Part shown: positions 1 to 15,500 of the stretch, piece by piece
Numbering within the stretch: position 1 is the stretch's first letter
Layout of the letters: every line of letters starts with the position of its first letter
Source: Fasciolopsis buskii
Taxonomy: Eukaryota > Platyhelminthes > Trematoda > Plagiorchiida > Fasciolidae
Length of the DNA stretch: 64,000 nt
Direction: 5' to 3'
Assembly (NCBI GenBank): GCA_008360955.1
Contig: LUCM01004960.1
Span: forward strand, 136,830-200,829
The notes under the pieces: model-generated
The model's database searches: none
The model's input: only the letters and a program-made list of their open reading frames with translations
What the model was told of the DNA's origin: nothing
Made by a program: the position numbers and the translations under genes

Positions 1-2501
1 CGGGGGAGTGAATTTTTCGGAATCCCAAAATAGTAATGAGACTAATCGTTTGTTGTGCATAAATGTAACACTGACCTATTTACACAAACGATCCAATGCA
101 ACTGTGCAAAAGACGAATAGAGGAATGACCAAATATACAACCACTCTGACCTCAGGATGTTCAAAAGTCAACATGATTAACATTTGAATAACGTCGAACG
201 AATTTCGTACTGGGTGGATCAAAAATGTAAAACAGAAACAGCATTTTCAAGATGTTGTCTGTCAAATGTCACGGATTCATTTGCGCAAGTTGAAAATGCC
301 TCCCGTGTCTCTGGAACATGACTTCAGATGAAAACTTCGAACCAGTCTGGATTTTCGAAAATTATGACTAAATCAACGCCCAACAAGTCATTGTCTGTTA
401 AGTTTAACCTCAATTTTTACGACTGCACTCACTACAAAAATACAACAAATCGATGCTTAGTAGAAACTGTTTTCAAAACGTCAACCGTTCACAACAAACC
501 CTTTCTTCGTAGTTGTGCACATTTGAGAAAAAAGGCTAATCTAAGCAGACTTGAAGAAAACTGAAACAAAAATTGACACTTAGTACACAAAACATTCGTT
601 CACAGTTACATGCCTTAAGTGGAACTCATGCCCATCGTCAGTTTTGCTGCACCAGTTCGTTTTCGCATGTTTGTCCCCAACCGGACGCATACGATTGCTT
701 CCCACCTGAGGTTGTGTTTTTGGCTATTCTGTTCAACATCTTTTGCTAGTCATAGTCTGCTCTTATTTTTTGCTGCATTATAATTATTAACGTTATTCAA
801 TGACATAATTTGGAGAACACGGCGTAAAACGGATCACTGTTGAGGTATTTTGGCTATCGTATACTTGATTAGTCAGTTCCACGTGGTATACCATTGCTAT
901 TTTGAACTGACTGTCTAATGGATTGGGTCAAATTTGGTCACCACACGTTACTGGAAGGCTCGCACGACCGGACTGCAAGTGACACTTCAAAAGATGCACC
1001 AAAAAAACGGAAATAAAAAAAAACAATTTACTGATGGACTCGGTACCCATAGCGATTCCGTGTGTTGTCAAGTGTTAGCAAGCAAACTGATCGAATGAGA
1101 TTTTGGAAAGCGCAAATTCTGATTGAAAGGGAAATGGAAAGTCTGTGGTAGTTTTAACGTAACGGCGGCAACTACAAAAGCTGGTTGGACTGGAATGTGA
1201 AAGTACGCGGGCGCGACTTGCTCCCAGCCCAAAACATGAAAGCCGCACCAACTTTGATGACCGTGAACAAGACCTGTCAGCTGGCGAGTTTCACTCACTG
1301 AGCCTGATCTCACACCTCAGCCGGTGTGCAAGATACGGTACTGAAACCTGAGTTACTTCCGTGCGTCCGTTTTGAGTCAACCTGAAGTAGACAAACTTCA
1401 CATCGAACGTTACCTCAGCAAATTGTCCATCATTTTCAACTTAATCAATTACTTTCTTTATTCCAAAACGGGGTATGTTGGAAAAATTACGAGAAAACAT
1501 TCATGTTGGTTAGTGAAATTATTTCCATACAATGTTTCTGGCGGTAGTAACCACTTTCATTTGCGGACTTAATTCTGATATCCCGAAGTCATTCCATAGT
1601 TTTCATGTGTTCCTATCTCGTAAGCAGCAAGGAACACACTATTGTCAAAGAAATTCGGGGTTTTACTAGTCTTTGGCTGCACCGGTAAACATTCATGACA
1701 CGATAGCCCTAATTAAACTTCCTTTTATTTGGTTGGTAAGAACATTCAACCAATTGCTCGTTAAATAAAAGAAAAACCCAATCGATTTTAGAAAATTTAA
1801 CCAACACAAGGCTTTCCGAAACTGTCTTGCCGAAATGACATGGCACGGTATGGACAACCTGCGACCTAAAATGTCACATCTACTGGAATTAAAAAAAGCA
1901 TTATTGTTTGACTAGCAAGGACTAAACTTAAAAAATTCAGAAAATTTCTAAACATACACGCACAGTCGCGATATTTGTTCTTTGGATATCCACCGTAGGT
2001 ATCATGACCGAAGAGATGGATGGGCATTGATCTGCGCAACGTTTGATCACATTCTTTGAGACCTGCCTTTTGGGCTTGCAGTAGTGTTCTGGATCAGTCC
2101 AAAGCTGTACGGTTGCGCGGAGTGTAAAGCAGGAACACGTTCAAAATGAAACGGAATGGCCACGAATTTTGACTAAAATGATCGTCCACAATACGCGTAC
2201 ACCATTCTACTGTGCACGGTTTGTTGTTCTCTCCCAACCCGCACTTATCGAATTAACCTCGGTCAAATGTGTTTCATCGTACCCGACGGGTATATCGATG
2301 ACAACTTCTATTTTAAGCAACTAATGACTGTGGTGGATAAACGTGCAAGGACTCGATGGAATGCGCTGGAGTAAAGCTAAACCGAGAACTGAATTTGTCT
2401 GTCATACTTTATTGTTTTAAGACTGGATAAAATCTTCAAGCTATTGCTTGAAACCTCGCTTTACAATTTATTTATTTCTCTATTGCTATTTAAACTCTCA
2501 G
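1..2501. other. Unassigned sequence, presumably intron of gene 1
   Basis: This stretch is AT-rich, with only short chance open frames. The CAP exon starting at 2502 needs a preceding exon that ends one base into a codon. By comparison with gene 2 that exon should encode a W-Y...D-Y-N...Y-E-S type peptide. I looked for it here and did not find one, so the 5' exons of gene 1 probably lie left of the window. Confidence 0.4.
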
Positions 2502-2672
2502 GTCATTTTACTCAAGTGATCTGGAAAAACACGACCAATGCGGGATTTGGACGAGCCTCGACAAAAGACGGACACAAAATTTTCCTAGTCGGGCATTATA
2601 CACCACCTGGAAACGTTCAAGGTGAATTTGCGGAAAATGTACCACGTTTGACATCGCGGAAAAAATCGTTTA
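2502..2672 (+). CDS. Gene 1, last CAP-domain exon
   Basis: The exon has an acceptor CTCTCAG and a donor TTTA|GTAAGT. It is 171 nt: two bases, 56 codons, one base. It begins HFTQVIWKNT (CAP signature 1; the family's cavity histidine is kept) and contains VGHYTPPGNVQGEFAENV (CAP signature 2, Y-x-P-x-G-N) near codons 29-46. It ends in a basic run, S-R-K-K-S-F. Counting the split codon, it is colinear with exon 4 of gene 2, with 26 of 46 identical residues and no gap. The residue before HFTQ depends on the upstream exon, which is not in the window. Confidence 0.93.
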
Positions 2673-5600
2673 GTAAGTCATCGTATTTGCCTGTCGCGTT
2701 TCTCGAACCGTATTTTCCCGTTGTTCTGCTTCAATTTGGGAATGCTGTGTGATTCACTGGTGCAGTTCGGTGACAATATTATAGTAGTTTGCGTTTGTAA
2801 ACGAACTTTTCAAATCATCCATAAATGACATATTTTGGGAAGCCTGAGGATGTAACAGGGCTTGCGTGACTCATTTCAGGCGAGCGGAAAACTCGGCCCA
2901 GATATTTGTGAGAGTGTTTCATTACGAATGAGAAGAGAATTTCGGACACACGCTAGTGTACGATTTTATGAAACAAAATTTGTGGAAACTATCCGAACAC
3001 AGTTTTGCAATTCCACTCCAGTGTAAACAATTTGCAAGTTGTTGTAACCAACGACTGCACTGGTAAGGACGTGGCAGCACAGCTCAGTGAAATTTCTATT
3101 TGGTAATTACTATTAGTAGGAGATTGAATGTTTTCATGCAATAATTCGCCATTTGATATCAGCTCTCAGCTCGTCATTAAGAAACCACGGAAATATTGTA
3201 CAGATGTTTCATCCAGCTTGGTAGGAATTGTCAATACAAGTTTGAGGTTATACTTTTACATGAAAATTAGGATAGTATATGTATGACGTCTTCTAGACAG
3301 TACATTGCATACAACACGCCATTAAGGTCGCAGACTACGCCTGACGTCGACGTTTGGGTTATATCATCCAGATACGATGGACGGCAAATAACAGAATGAA
3401 ATCAAAGTGATTCACACACGCGGATCTAAAATGTCAGTTGAGCTGGTAAAACAATTAACCAAAGAGGATGACTGGAAGGACCGTATGTACCCCAAAAATG
3501 GGACAGTCATCATGCTCCAAAGGCAATGTTTCGGAAGATAAGTTTCACTCATGTGAAGGTCGAAGGTGTCGGGCCAAAACATTCATTTCAAAATTAGTGA
3601 AGACAGGACCCTTGTGGATAATTATAATTATAGTTGAAATTGCCTGTACACCGTAGATTTCATAACAGCTTGAACGAAACTTTTGCGACCTAAGAAGCAG
3701 ATTGCTGGTGAACGCATCGCGCATTCTTGCCACTTCAGTACATATGTTGCTTTGTATAAAATACGATCAGGAGTAAAATCCATAGGTCATATACATGCGA
3801 ATGCAGCTTAAACCAAATAAGTAGATGTAATTCAGTGACCGATTGGTTTAATGTTTCATGCATTTCACGCATATTCAAATTACTTCTGAAAGGAAAAAAA
3901 GTGATTCTAAAGTGGAATTCTGTTTAACAGAAAACCTATGCTTTGAACTAAGAGACAACGTTGTTGTTTATTTGATGATATTGGCCTAGCAACTGCGAAG
4001 TATTTTGTCAGTCGTAAATTAGCTTGAACGGTCGATTGTGTTATTCGCAAATGAGACTACAAAAAATTGGCTACCAAGCTAGTTGACACAGGCACGAAGC
4101 CATCACACTGGGTCACGTGCGTTAAATGAGACCGCGGATAGCACTGGCCAATCAATGCCTTAGTCAAGAAGTGAGTCTCGCGCGTGATTCTATATCGGGG
4201 AAGCCGACTCATTTCAAAGAGCACAGCAAAATCGTTAGACACTTCACCTTGAAAAGTTAATTCACCTTGTATGAATACACAATATCAATCTCGTGCTTGT
4301 TAATTCGCAGGCCGAACTGCGGTTATATGTGCTCAGAATTTATCAATATGAACCCAGCAGAAGACACATCGTCCTTGGATTCCTTGACACTCATTCTCGA
4401 GCAGTTTTCTTCTAGGGCTCAAATCGCTTGTTTCCCGCAACATTCCTGGTCATACAAAAATGAATCCACAGTTTAATAGTCATTGATTCTTGTTAATATG
4501 CGGCTGAAGCCGATTAAACGAGCGATGTCGACAACTGGAAATCTATCCGCTTACCTGACCAGTTCTGTAGCAGGGGATCACCACTGGTTAAAAGTGACTG
4601 GCGGTTCGGTTGTATGGAGAAAATGCGAGACAAACTTTACTTCTAAACACACGGTCTAGCTAGAGATTCACACAGCCCCAGATCTGGCAGTCAAAACTGG
4701 AAATTTGTACATTCGATACGACAGAGTAGGGTTTTGATATAGGTGCCGAAACTGGTATTCTGTTTTGTAACGGGCCAATTGACGCAAAACTAAATAGCCA
4801 GCGTCCTGGTATATCCGACTTTCCAGAAACTCCCAAAATGGAAACAAACTGGTTACGTGACCTTCGCAGTCTTATGTTTCAAGTTTTATTTGTTCAGGCT
4901 TCACTTAAAAGCCAGATGCTTAAGAGAACGAGGGCATAAAAAGAACACCAATGATGGCCTATGGGATCAATGGAAAGTCAAAGCTGAACGGTTGCATTGA
5001 AGGCCTGTCAACCAGTGTCCTCGACAGGAAGTTCGATGACCCGTTACCTTCTAATTTTATTGCCAGGACTGCCTATTTTCTTTGTTTGTAGGCACCAAGG
5101 TGGTCAGTGCAAATCAGATTGCCGGGAGCAATCTAAAAACTGATACGAATTCGACTTTTGCATTCAACTCCTGCATCTGTGTTTTTTATTAGCAATTTTT
5201 ATGCGTCAGTATGTTGTGAACTAATTGAAAACGGCTAAGTGATGGAGCGACCAGTGCAAATCTTTCGGGGCATTCAATATATAATCTGCTATTCAAATCT
5301 TTTGACTTTGATCAAGTCTATCCACTCAACTTTTATTTGACAAACTCCATCCAGAATGGCATTGCTGATCACTTAGGCTTACGAACAGAAGGGATTTGGT
5401 ACTGATCAGGCGCTGATCCAAGTGACTTTATTTCGGCAAGTTGTAATTGCATCCAAAACCGTACCTTAAACCGTCCGATTTGTAAGATAGGTCTGCACCG
5501 CAAAAAAACAAGCTACCTATAAAATTAGGAAAAAGTGTTGTTTACGTGTGGAAGGTTGTGCCAACGTTTCATTAGTAAGCCAAATGTCTTCAAGCAAGGC

Positions 5601-8600
5601 AAGCGATTACAAGTTAGTCTTGAGGAAAATTTGTTAATAAAAGTCACACCCATGGAGCGTTTAGTGTTACTAACAATATAATAATCACTACAGATATAAT
5701 ACATATCCTGCTCAGTTACCAGTGCACTCTGTGCTCCATTTGGTAACGATATTTATAGCGTCTGTTAGTTTTCACCAAATATGGGGAATTCTTTGGTTAA
5801 CGTGAGCTGAGAACTGAGTTCCAAATTCCCGGCATTACTTTTCATAATGCACAGCCTGTTTTGAAGCAGGCTTCGAAGTAGTTTCTCATACGTTGAGACT
5901 GTTTAGTTAGTATAAATTTAGTATCAAAACAATACTGGTGGAGTTTTAGTTCCCGGTAACTAAGATGACGAACCGCCATTCACGTGTGAATGCATCCATA
6001 TCATTCTATCTGGGATAAGACGATGCTCAACGAACACATGCAAAACCTTGGAATCCTTGTACACTTGTTTCAATGTACATCCGCGGCGCCGGACATGGGC
6101 CACGAATTCGGGACAAACGATTACACCACGACTATCTTGGTTACTGCGCCAACCGATGAGATTTTTAGTGACTCAGAAAAAATAAGTTCAACAATTGCAT
6201 CGGCTGCAAAACTTTGGTCACTAAATTGTTGAGATTTAGTTGACGAACGAAATCTCTCCAGGATGCGAGCACTTAAAATAAAACAGAGAGCTTGACTACC
6301 TTGCGCTGAACGTTTATTTCAACTGATTCTCTACAAGGATGAAGCACTTGCACGGTGGACTCTTCCATAATTGCCCACTGGTGCTTTGAAAGTTTACGCA
6401 GCACGATGAAAAATTGGATTCCGTTTTAAGTTCTCCACGGCTGAGAAATGCTATTATGAGTTTCTGTTGAAAATGATACAACAGATAACGAACGAAATTT
6501 GCTTTCACCGGGTACAGAGCAGCACCAAAAGCTAGGAAACTAAAGTTGCGTACAGAGTATTGCTCTAGAAACATTGAAACAGTCAGTCGCTTGTTTCCTA
6601 ATTACCGGATCGGTGTATTTGCTGGATCCTCATCCGCCATTGCATTACCGCTAGGATCAATAATACTAACCCACGGCGGACTAGAATCCCATGTAAAACA
6701 AACCGTGAGATTAATTCACAAGCAAGGATCAATAGTGTTAGTAGAAGTTCCAAGGTCTTTGCACCGAGATATTTGATGCACCCATCGGTGATTTCTAATG
6801 TCTTTGGATCAACTCAAAACCGAGGTCCCCAGGTCGATACGTCATTTTTTGCACACCTTCAACGACAAAACATTGGAATGTCGACTTCGTGGTCCAAAAC
6901 CTGGGTGACTGATTCAGTTTTGGTGTCGGAACCTCGAACGCATGTTGAGTAATGTGAAGAATGATACTGTTCTTAGCAGATCATATGACGAACAAAACCA
7001 TTCTCCAAGTCACCATTACTCAACCTCGGAACGACTGAAACGACAGTTGACACCTCATTATGATTAATGTCTTAGATATGAAGATGCAGTTTATTGTTTG
7101 TTAGTAATCAAACCAAACCCAACGGTGTGACATATTTCTGCAAATACAAAATTTGACTCTATCAGAGCCACCTTAATCCAGTTAGAGCATGCATGAAATT
7201 TGTGATGGATTCCGCAGAAAACGTTTTGCAAACTTCTCACGTTTCCATAATCTGAACTAGAAAAATAAGTTCATTTTAGTAGTACTTAGGCTACCTGCAG
7301 AGAAGTCATCTATCAGTTGGGGTCGATCGCTTTGGGCTAGCGGACAGTAACCGTGCAAATCAGTGACGGAAAGGTGCAACATCATGTGGTGAAGTTCAAC
7401 AAATCGTTCAGAGCCTGCCCGGTAGCGTAATGGCTAAGGCGTTCGACTCAGAATCGTTCGTCCTTGTTCGGGTTCGCGTCCCAGTTCGGGTGCAGTGGAT
7501 ATGCACTGCTGATGATTCCTAACAAGGATGAAACAGCTGTACAGTGCTTCCATGGTTTCTATATGGTGAGTTGGGCGATGATATCACATGGTGAATTATT
7601 TCATGAAAAATAAGTTCATCCATACATTACTCAACGTACCCTTATTCCGTTAACTCCTGCTGACGTATAACAGCGGGACGAAAGCTGTATTGAACTTTTT
7701 GCTAGAAATGAACCTTGTGACGAGCACGTGGCAAGCGCTCGTCAGCAAAATTAACGGATAACCAATTTAACATGGAAGTCACATCACATAGCAAGCAGGG
7801 ACTGTACGTGCCTTTGTTTTATCCACTGAAATTTGAAGCAATCAAATTTTCTCTCTGCATGTGGGAAACTGCGATGCTGTAGGCCACATTGCAATCATCT
7901 GCACTGACATCTAGGAGCACTGGGTTTCTTCTGCAGAAGAAATGCATTTTAAGCTTTTTTGCTCTTTTACCATGACCATAATGGTCACATTTGAGTTAAG
8001 ACACTTCAGTGAAACGTAAGATCTGTGCCGTTTTAGAGCCACACGACTTGTGGCACTTTTGGCGGTTACTTCACGTCCTAAAGTTCATTGTTTCGGTCTC
8101 GCTGAAACCATGTAATATTTTAACAAACGACATAAGAATGGCATTCACGGTTAAATACTAAATGCAGTTTGATACCTCTCATATTTAAGCTTTTGCCATC
8201 CGTCTTAAAGCACTACTAACAAACTTCGACTTAAGTAGAAAGATTGCTTTTTCGAAAAGTATTGCCTTTCATCTTCTCAGGGTTGCATACTTGTGAGAAG
8301 ACAATTCGTCTAAAGAATAACTTCTACCGATAGGTTTGTGGGGTTTTGACATCCCATTAAATTTTCAGTTCTCCTGTCCAAGCAAAGTGGATCTTACTGG
8401 TGTTTATTTAGTAGAAATTGATGAATGAATTCTCGTTTTTCCATAGACGATACAAGTCCGATGTGGGTCACCGGACAGCCAAGCATTGTGATGTTTGAGA
8501 CCATGGTCTAGCAATCTAGCGATTGTCGTTTTCGATCGTGTACACCTGGGGTATTCGAAACGTTCGGTTGTTTTCAGTCCACTGTTGGCCGTGATTCGCC

Positions 8601-9476
8601 GGTGTAGAAGAATGGTTTGCATCTCTGATTCAAGTAAAAAAGAGTAATAAGGTGAATACTTGGGGAGAACAAAGGCCTGATACAGGGATTACCTCACACT
8701 GTATAGTCAGAGCTGACCCTAGGGAGAAATGAAATTTGTTAATCGCACCAAACTGCATGACCTAAGTACGCCCAATATAAAACCTTTGCGATACAGACCA
8801 ATAAAAAGTAGGGGGTTTTGGTTTGATTTTACAGTTTTTCAAAAAATCGATAAGTTTCAAGAAGTAGTTATTCATTTCGTTTGCTCCCATTCGATTTCAA
8901 TTCAAAAAAATTGACCCGTTTTCAATGCTTCATTGACGTGCTAGTTTGAGTGGTTCTGCAAATCCCCTTCTCTCCTGCATCGAGACAATCAGCCATTAAT
9001 GTCCGCTTACGTATGCAATATTTAATCCAGGAGTCTCTGTTACCGGGAAGAAGAAAACCAGCCGGATCGGGGGTGAGCGCGGTTTGTACGATTTTCCGCA
9101 TCGTTCACACGGAATACGTCATGCGAAAACCAGATAGGCATATAATTGTAACGTATTATTTCGGTGCTTGAATCCTCGCATTTAAACACTGACAAACGTA
9201 AAGAAATAACGCTCATCATCAGCGTACATTTTGAGGCCGCATAGTGGGTTCCTAATTAACCCTAGGTATTCAACAACGTTATTTCGAGTGATTTTCTTCC
9301 AAACTCAAAATATAATTTGATCATCATGGGTGTGATTAGTTCAGTCATTCATGCAATATTAATGTTCGCCCATGGTGACCATCACTTGGAATGGCCAATC
9401 ATTTATTCATCTGTACACGTTTTCTCCATTTTATGAGAGTCATTTTGATTTCAATCATCCCATTAACCGTTGCCAT

Positions 9477-9512
<36 letters not shown>

Positions 9513-12500
9513 TAACATCATCCTTACCGTCATCATGCTTAGAAATACCAGCATCGTGCAGTTCATGATCCCTCGGAAAAGTCACCCAACAAGGACGATG
9601 GAAAAGTGTAACTCGACCCGGGTTGAAAATGAAAATTTGATTGTTCTCTCCACTCGGGACGCAAGACCGCGAGTGGCGGAAACCAGTCTGGTTGTCACCC
9701 CTCACCCGCCAAACAAAGCGGCAACCAAGTCTGAGAGGACCTTTCTGTGTTCCATGTGCCTAATCACTCAAACATTTGATAAATTCCATTGATCGATGAT
9801 GCAATTAACTAACCGTGCTAATTCCAGCTCGTTGGTCACTATGAACAGCATACGTGTCACATCCTCTTTGCAGGTTTCGGAGGCCTGTTTTCGAGGAAAA
9901 AGAAGAATCAAAAAGTAGTCGGTAAGTCACTCGAAAACATGGATTGCTTAACGACCATATGGATATTCTCCGAGATCTCGACCGTGTTTTGCGGGCACGA
10001 ATTTCAAGCGATGTACCGTAAAGCTAACCATCAATGCATAAACCATTTGAGTGTTACAATGCGGGCAGAATTAGTATGCCCACCTTGACCTGATGGTACT
10101 CTCGACCCATGTACTATTTAGTGATTTTGAAATGTCTAGCAAGTATTTTTCTTTTCACTAGCTGAATTTTGTTTAAAAAATCACATGAATATAACAAAAT
10201 TCACGAAGCTTTGAATGGCGCCGTACATTTTCTTTTCCATACTGAACGGATTTCATGTGACATGTCGCAGCCAGAAATGGTTGCATTTGAATGAAATTTT
10301 TTGGAAATTGCGAGATCAAATACCACCATTCAAAGACCAACTGAGCACATCTATTAAGCTACGAAAATGTCAAATATACCGGTAAAACTGTGTGACCGGA
10401 AAGTTCACATTCAACTTGAAAATAATACATAAAAAGTTGATTTTTCGGCAAACGTATTTCATCACTCATAATGTACATTTGAAAAAGCGTGCCCGGTTTT
10501 TTCGCCGTGTTTGGACTCCAAGTACAGCTTTCGTTGGACAAAAAATCATTCAGTTAGATAGGGGAAAAATCAGAACTCCTGTAACTGATTCCATCTGATC
10601 CGGCAAATCCGGCAGGACTGCTGTGGTTGCGCTAGGAACGCTTACCACGTGTATGCAAAACGTGGAACGAAATCGCAAGGTTAACCTACCCGATTTACAA
10701 AACATCTGAGTGATTAATGGTGACCACTCATCTCTGAATGTACAGATATTAATGTCACTCTCGTCGCAGATGTAAATTAGTGAGAAAGATAAAAGAAACA
10801 CTGTCATTTGTTCTCGTTTGGCGTTTTAAATTGGGAATCACAATACTCCTGATTATATTCAGTTGCTCAAATGTAAGTAAGTAGTTTTTAGCGGAATAAG
10901 AAAATGACTGTTGCCTAGTGTCGACCGCCACAAATTACGATTTTTTATCTTGTAAGATACAAATAAAAATGCGCTTTGCACCGGAAATATCTCAACGAGC
11001 TTTGTATTTTTCCAGGACTAGGAGGGAAACTGGCTCCGTGAGCATTTTGCATTGACATGATTTGTTCAATGGCGGTAAAAATCTTATTCCACAGCAAACC
11101 ATTTCAAATTAGGTTAACTTGGTAACCGACCGACAGTACCAACCGAATGGGATCAAATGTGATTGTCTTGGTGCATGCACTGAATGGTTGTGACTCTGTT
11201 TGGCTAAGGTAGCTAGTTATTTCCATTAAGTTACCAAGTCTACAATGATTTGGTCAACGTGAAACTAGACTGGATCCTATTTGCTAAACTATGCAGATAT
11301 TTGGATTGCATTACTTCGAGCCTAGGGTTGAGAATTTCACCATGAGCGCGGATAAGTTATTCTCAGTTGGATCACGTTGCCTTTCATGTATACCCGAAAG
11401 TGTTTGCGGTCAGATAAGTCGGTGGCTACTCTGAAACGGAATCACTGTCCAGTGCCACCCACATCTGTGTATTTTGAGCCCCATATGTTACATTGATGCG
11501 TTCAGGAATTACAGAATAAATGCATTGTAAGATCAGACATTTTTGAGTTGAATAATCCTCATCAAATACACTAACTGTGATACTGCATAACGGTTTGGAG
11601 TAAGTGTGGTATAGTTTTCTTTTCCTAAATATTTCCATTAAATTTCTTCTCTATGATGTGAATCACCCGGAAATGTAAAGCAACGGATTTTCGTAAGGTT
11701 TCCAGCTCATCGAAAAGCAACACCGCAACATAACAAGATGTGTGTAGGCATTTCTGAAGTAACGGTAAAAACTTTGTTCATTCGATTGCATGCGAAGCAT
11801 ACTACTGAGAAGAAAAAAACAGTACTCTATAAGTTAGTCTGGTCTGACCAACAAAAATCCTGTGACTAATCACGTGATTCCTAAATAGAATTCTGATAGC
11901 TTCCAGCCCCTCCTTCAGATGAGATTCTAGTGATAAACTAAAAGGGAGTGCACGGGTATGGGGATGGTTAGACAGAAGTGCACAGGGTACGTTTACCTGA
12001 TGAAACTCAATAACCACGAAACCGGCCGTGTGCTTCCCGTGAAATTTGATTCATCGGCCCGTATGTGAAACATTCAATTGTGAGAAATCAAAACAAACTA
12101 CTTTTAAAAAGCAAGCAGCTACATGCGAAAAGGACGTTAAGATGGACCAGAACGTCGCGCAGACCGACGCGCCCATGGAACGAGTTGTTTGAGCCGGAGC
12201 GTAAATTCGAGGAAAAAATGCCAATGTGTTGTTGTTTTCTGATATCGTCGCAGGCAAAGAGTGCACATCAATAATTTATCCCATTCTTGCAGTACTTTAC
12301 TTCATGAAACACCATTTGAATTTGGGTAGTTGGAACTGTGCCCGTTTCGTAAACAGCGGAAATGAGGGAGTGATTCACGCGAATGTGTCTATCTCTCCTT
12401 AAGTTCAACAACGACAGTGTACACCAATTTTAGGAGGAATGAGACCGGCAGAGGACTACCAGGTGGAGGAGTCGACTGGCTTTGAGAGGATTCGAGCCCA

Positions 12501-15500
12501 CAATCCTCACTTCCGAACGTCACAATCTTATACATTTAACCACGCCCGCACTACACCAAACATACGGGGTACGCGCCACTTAGGAGCTAGAATTTCATGT
12601 CCTTTGTCGTATTCAATAAATCTGATGCCCTAAAACATATCTCATCATTGGAACCAACAACCCGTCTATTACGGCGACGAACCACTATGTAATATGCATG
12701 GCAAAATTCTGAAGCGGAATATTGCTCAAGGGAACTATTTCATCGTCGGTGGGTGATTGACGTTATAACCCATCCGACAAACAAAAATGGTTGTGCGTTC
12801 TCGTCTTGTCGTTCCTGATCAATAATTATTTGGATATGGTACGCCTCGTCTGTCATGGTTCCTCACTCTGTTTATAATCTCACATGAAACTCAACAACAG
12901 TCTGGAGTGAGGCAAAGTCCTTTGCGCCCTTTTTAACTCAAAAAATTTTTGTGGTCTGATGCAAGTAATCAAGCTTATCAGATTTTTCGTGTGTCACAGC
13001 GTGTGGCAAACACTATTGGCATGAGTACTTCCCATAAACGACATTTGACCTCCTCGCCTATTTCCAGTGATAAACAAAAGCAACGGGAAGAACAGCTCTG
13101 GTGAAAAAGAAATTGCTGGTAAGTTTCCAGTCGAACTGGCGAAGTTTTTCACCAAATCCCTATTATCGCGAATCACGTGACCAGTATGAGTTCTGACCGG
13201 AAGAGCGAATGATACTTTGAGGTGAGCTGTGCTATTTCCGAAAGGACGATAAGCATACAGTTGGCTGTGTATTTGAACTATACGTGAAAATTTGACTAGT
13301 TTGAATAGCTGGTGCAAATTTGCACAGTCCTATGGCTAGTTCACGAAGATATTTGACGAGTAAATGAATTAGCAGACGTTTGCACTCTTTCTTTTAGCCA
13401 GAAACGAAATTCGATTCAAGCATCAACTTTGTCTGACGTGTGCAAGATGTTCGATGTGGATCATGCCCAACGACAGCCTACTTTGAGCCTACCCAATGCA
13501 CATCACGGAGTCATCTGCTTACAAAAGCCTAATATTTATTATCTCCTAATAATATGTCTTATTCCAACAAATTAAATGAGAATCTGGGTTTTGCTTCTAT
13601 AGAAGAATCCGCACAAAGTCATCCAATAGCCATACTACAATACATTTAGGTAGGAAGTCAGGTGATTACGCATTTGCGAATGTTGAAATCACTGAGTACT
13701 TATCAGTGTTTCAGCTAAAATCTATTAGGAGAAATCAAATTTTACAACCTTAGTAAGTAAGAGGGTTCATTCATTAAAGAATATTAACACTGAAATAAAA
13801 TCCGATAAATCATCGCTTCACGCGTAAAGAGGACCTCAGGGAGAGCGCAGACAATTTTCAGTTCACTGAAAACAACTGAATAACGTGCTCGCATATTCAC
13901 CTAATAATCACTTCAAATGATAAATGCCACATGTCTTACATGGAAACCATTTCAATTACGAGATACTGATAGTAGACGTTTGTTTGAGTGGGTAAATGGT
14001 AAGCGTCGGTCGAACAATACAAGACACTATCGACAGTGCAAGAAGAAAAGCGATTTTCATGCCTGAGTGAATTGACCAGTCAGGAAACGGAGTGTAAGAC
14101 GTTCGTAGAGAGTATTAAAAATATTTTTATTGGCTCTTCCAGTCGCGCGCTAGACAGTGGTATCGATGTTCATCGTAAAACCTGCGTGAAAACGAAGGTC
14201 AGATGTCCTCCGTCAAGGGTAGACGGGGAAAGAAATCAACACGGTGCAAGCCCATTCAGTGATATCGGGGAAGCGGGGTTCCGGGATGGTCAAGCCTAGC
14301 GCGTAAAATGCACTTAATTTGATGTTGTCCCAAAAGTCGAACAGAGCGATGATTCAAAAAGGTGACTTGAGGATAATTGCGTAGACCTGAATGGGGATAT
14401 AACCTAGAATAAAACTATGCCCATAAACGGGCGGGCGATGAAAGTGATCTGGGCAAACTTTGAGTTCCAATAGGAACCGAAACGAAAGTGACAGATAGAC
14501 GAGTAATTGAGAGGGGAAGGCGAAAATGTAAGTAATATATTGAGGAAATGAGGTGATTTCATGTGCTGATCGATTTACCGTTACTGATCTTATACTAGAT
14601 TTATTTCGGCTGGAATTTGGTTGCTCATGTGACCGTCGAAATAGGTGAACGAGATCTGCATCTTAGGGATATCTTGTCTGACGAAAGATTGAAACTTAAC
14701 CACATATTTATCATTGCAAACCCCCCAAGCTTGCGTTGCATTATTTGTGGACTTACCGAAAACAAGAATGCGCACATTGTGCTGTGAAATGTTTTTTTGT
14801 GATATTTTGGAATGAAAACATTACTGTTTCAAATGCGATTGATCGAATCTTGGGATGAGGTAGCTGTTCCAACCTATCCTTCCGAGTTTCCACTCTCTTT
14901 GGTTCCCCTGAAATGATTTTTCCAAAGTGACAATGCTCATCCATTTCTGTTAGTCTACTAAACGAGTGGATACATTGGATCGGGTTCGTCCAGTCCTTAA
15001 CTAAAACAAGTCCTGTCACACTATCACTCGGTATTGCCTCTCATTAGGTTACTTCGTGACTGTTTAGGTCAGTGTGTGATTGACTGCCCGTCATTCGTAA
15101 TTCCTATTCAACAGACCCTAGTTAAAAGATATCGTAGCTTAGTCCGGATTTTTCAGTATGATCCAAGAGGTTCTTTCTGTGGAACAAGGCAAAGTGCCCA
15201 AGCCTTGTCGAGTTGTAAGCAAACTTGGTAGTTACCGATTTCATCAGACCTCCTGTAGTCCAATATGTCCTATAAATGCGCACTAGCATATTGATATTTA
15301 TTGTGATACTTTCCTCTTCTGGCTTATTGATGTTCCAAGCAAAGGAGTTGATGGAACTGTGTTTACATTTGTCACAAATAGTTTTAAGATTTGGATTTTC
15401 TATAGTTCCGCGCTATCCTAATGCGTGATTGTCCTGGGTAGAATGGAGTACGCATACCATTCTTAAGGTAGTACGCTAGAGTATGTTCTGATAACGGTGG

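Noticed and set aside
2880..2907. 28-nt interval with good acceptor TCATTTCAG and donor GTGAGA, encoding a basic peptide
   Set aside because: Its length leaves phase 2 at the 3' end, which fits no other exon found in gene 1.
8281..8292. 12-nt interval with excellent splice sites (CATCTTCTCAG ... GTGAGA), phase 1-1
   Set aside because: Joined to the next predicted exon at 9031 it would create TGA. It is usable only if that exon is skipped; too short to support by eye.
11016..11037. 22-nt interval after a strong acceptor TATTTTTCCAG with donor GTGAGC (reads L-G-G-K-L-A-P)
   Set aside because: 22 nt breaks the phase-1 series; no partner exon restores the frame.
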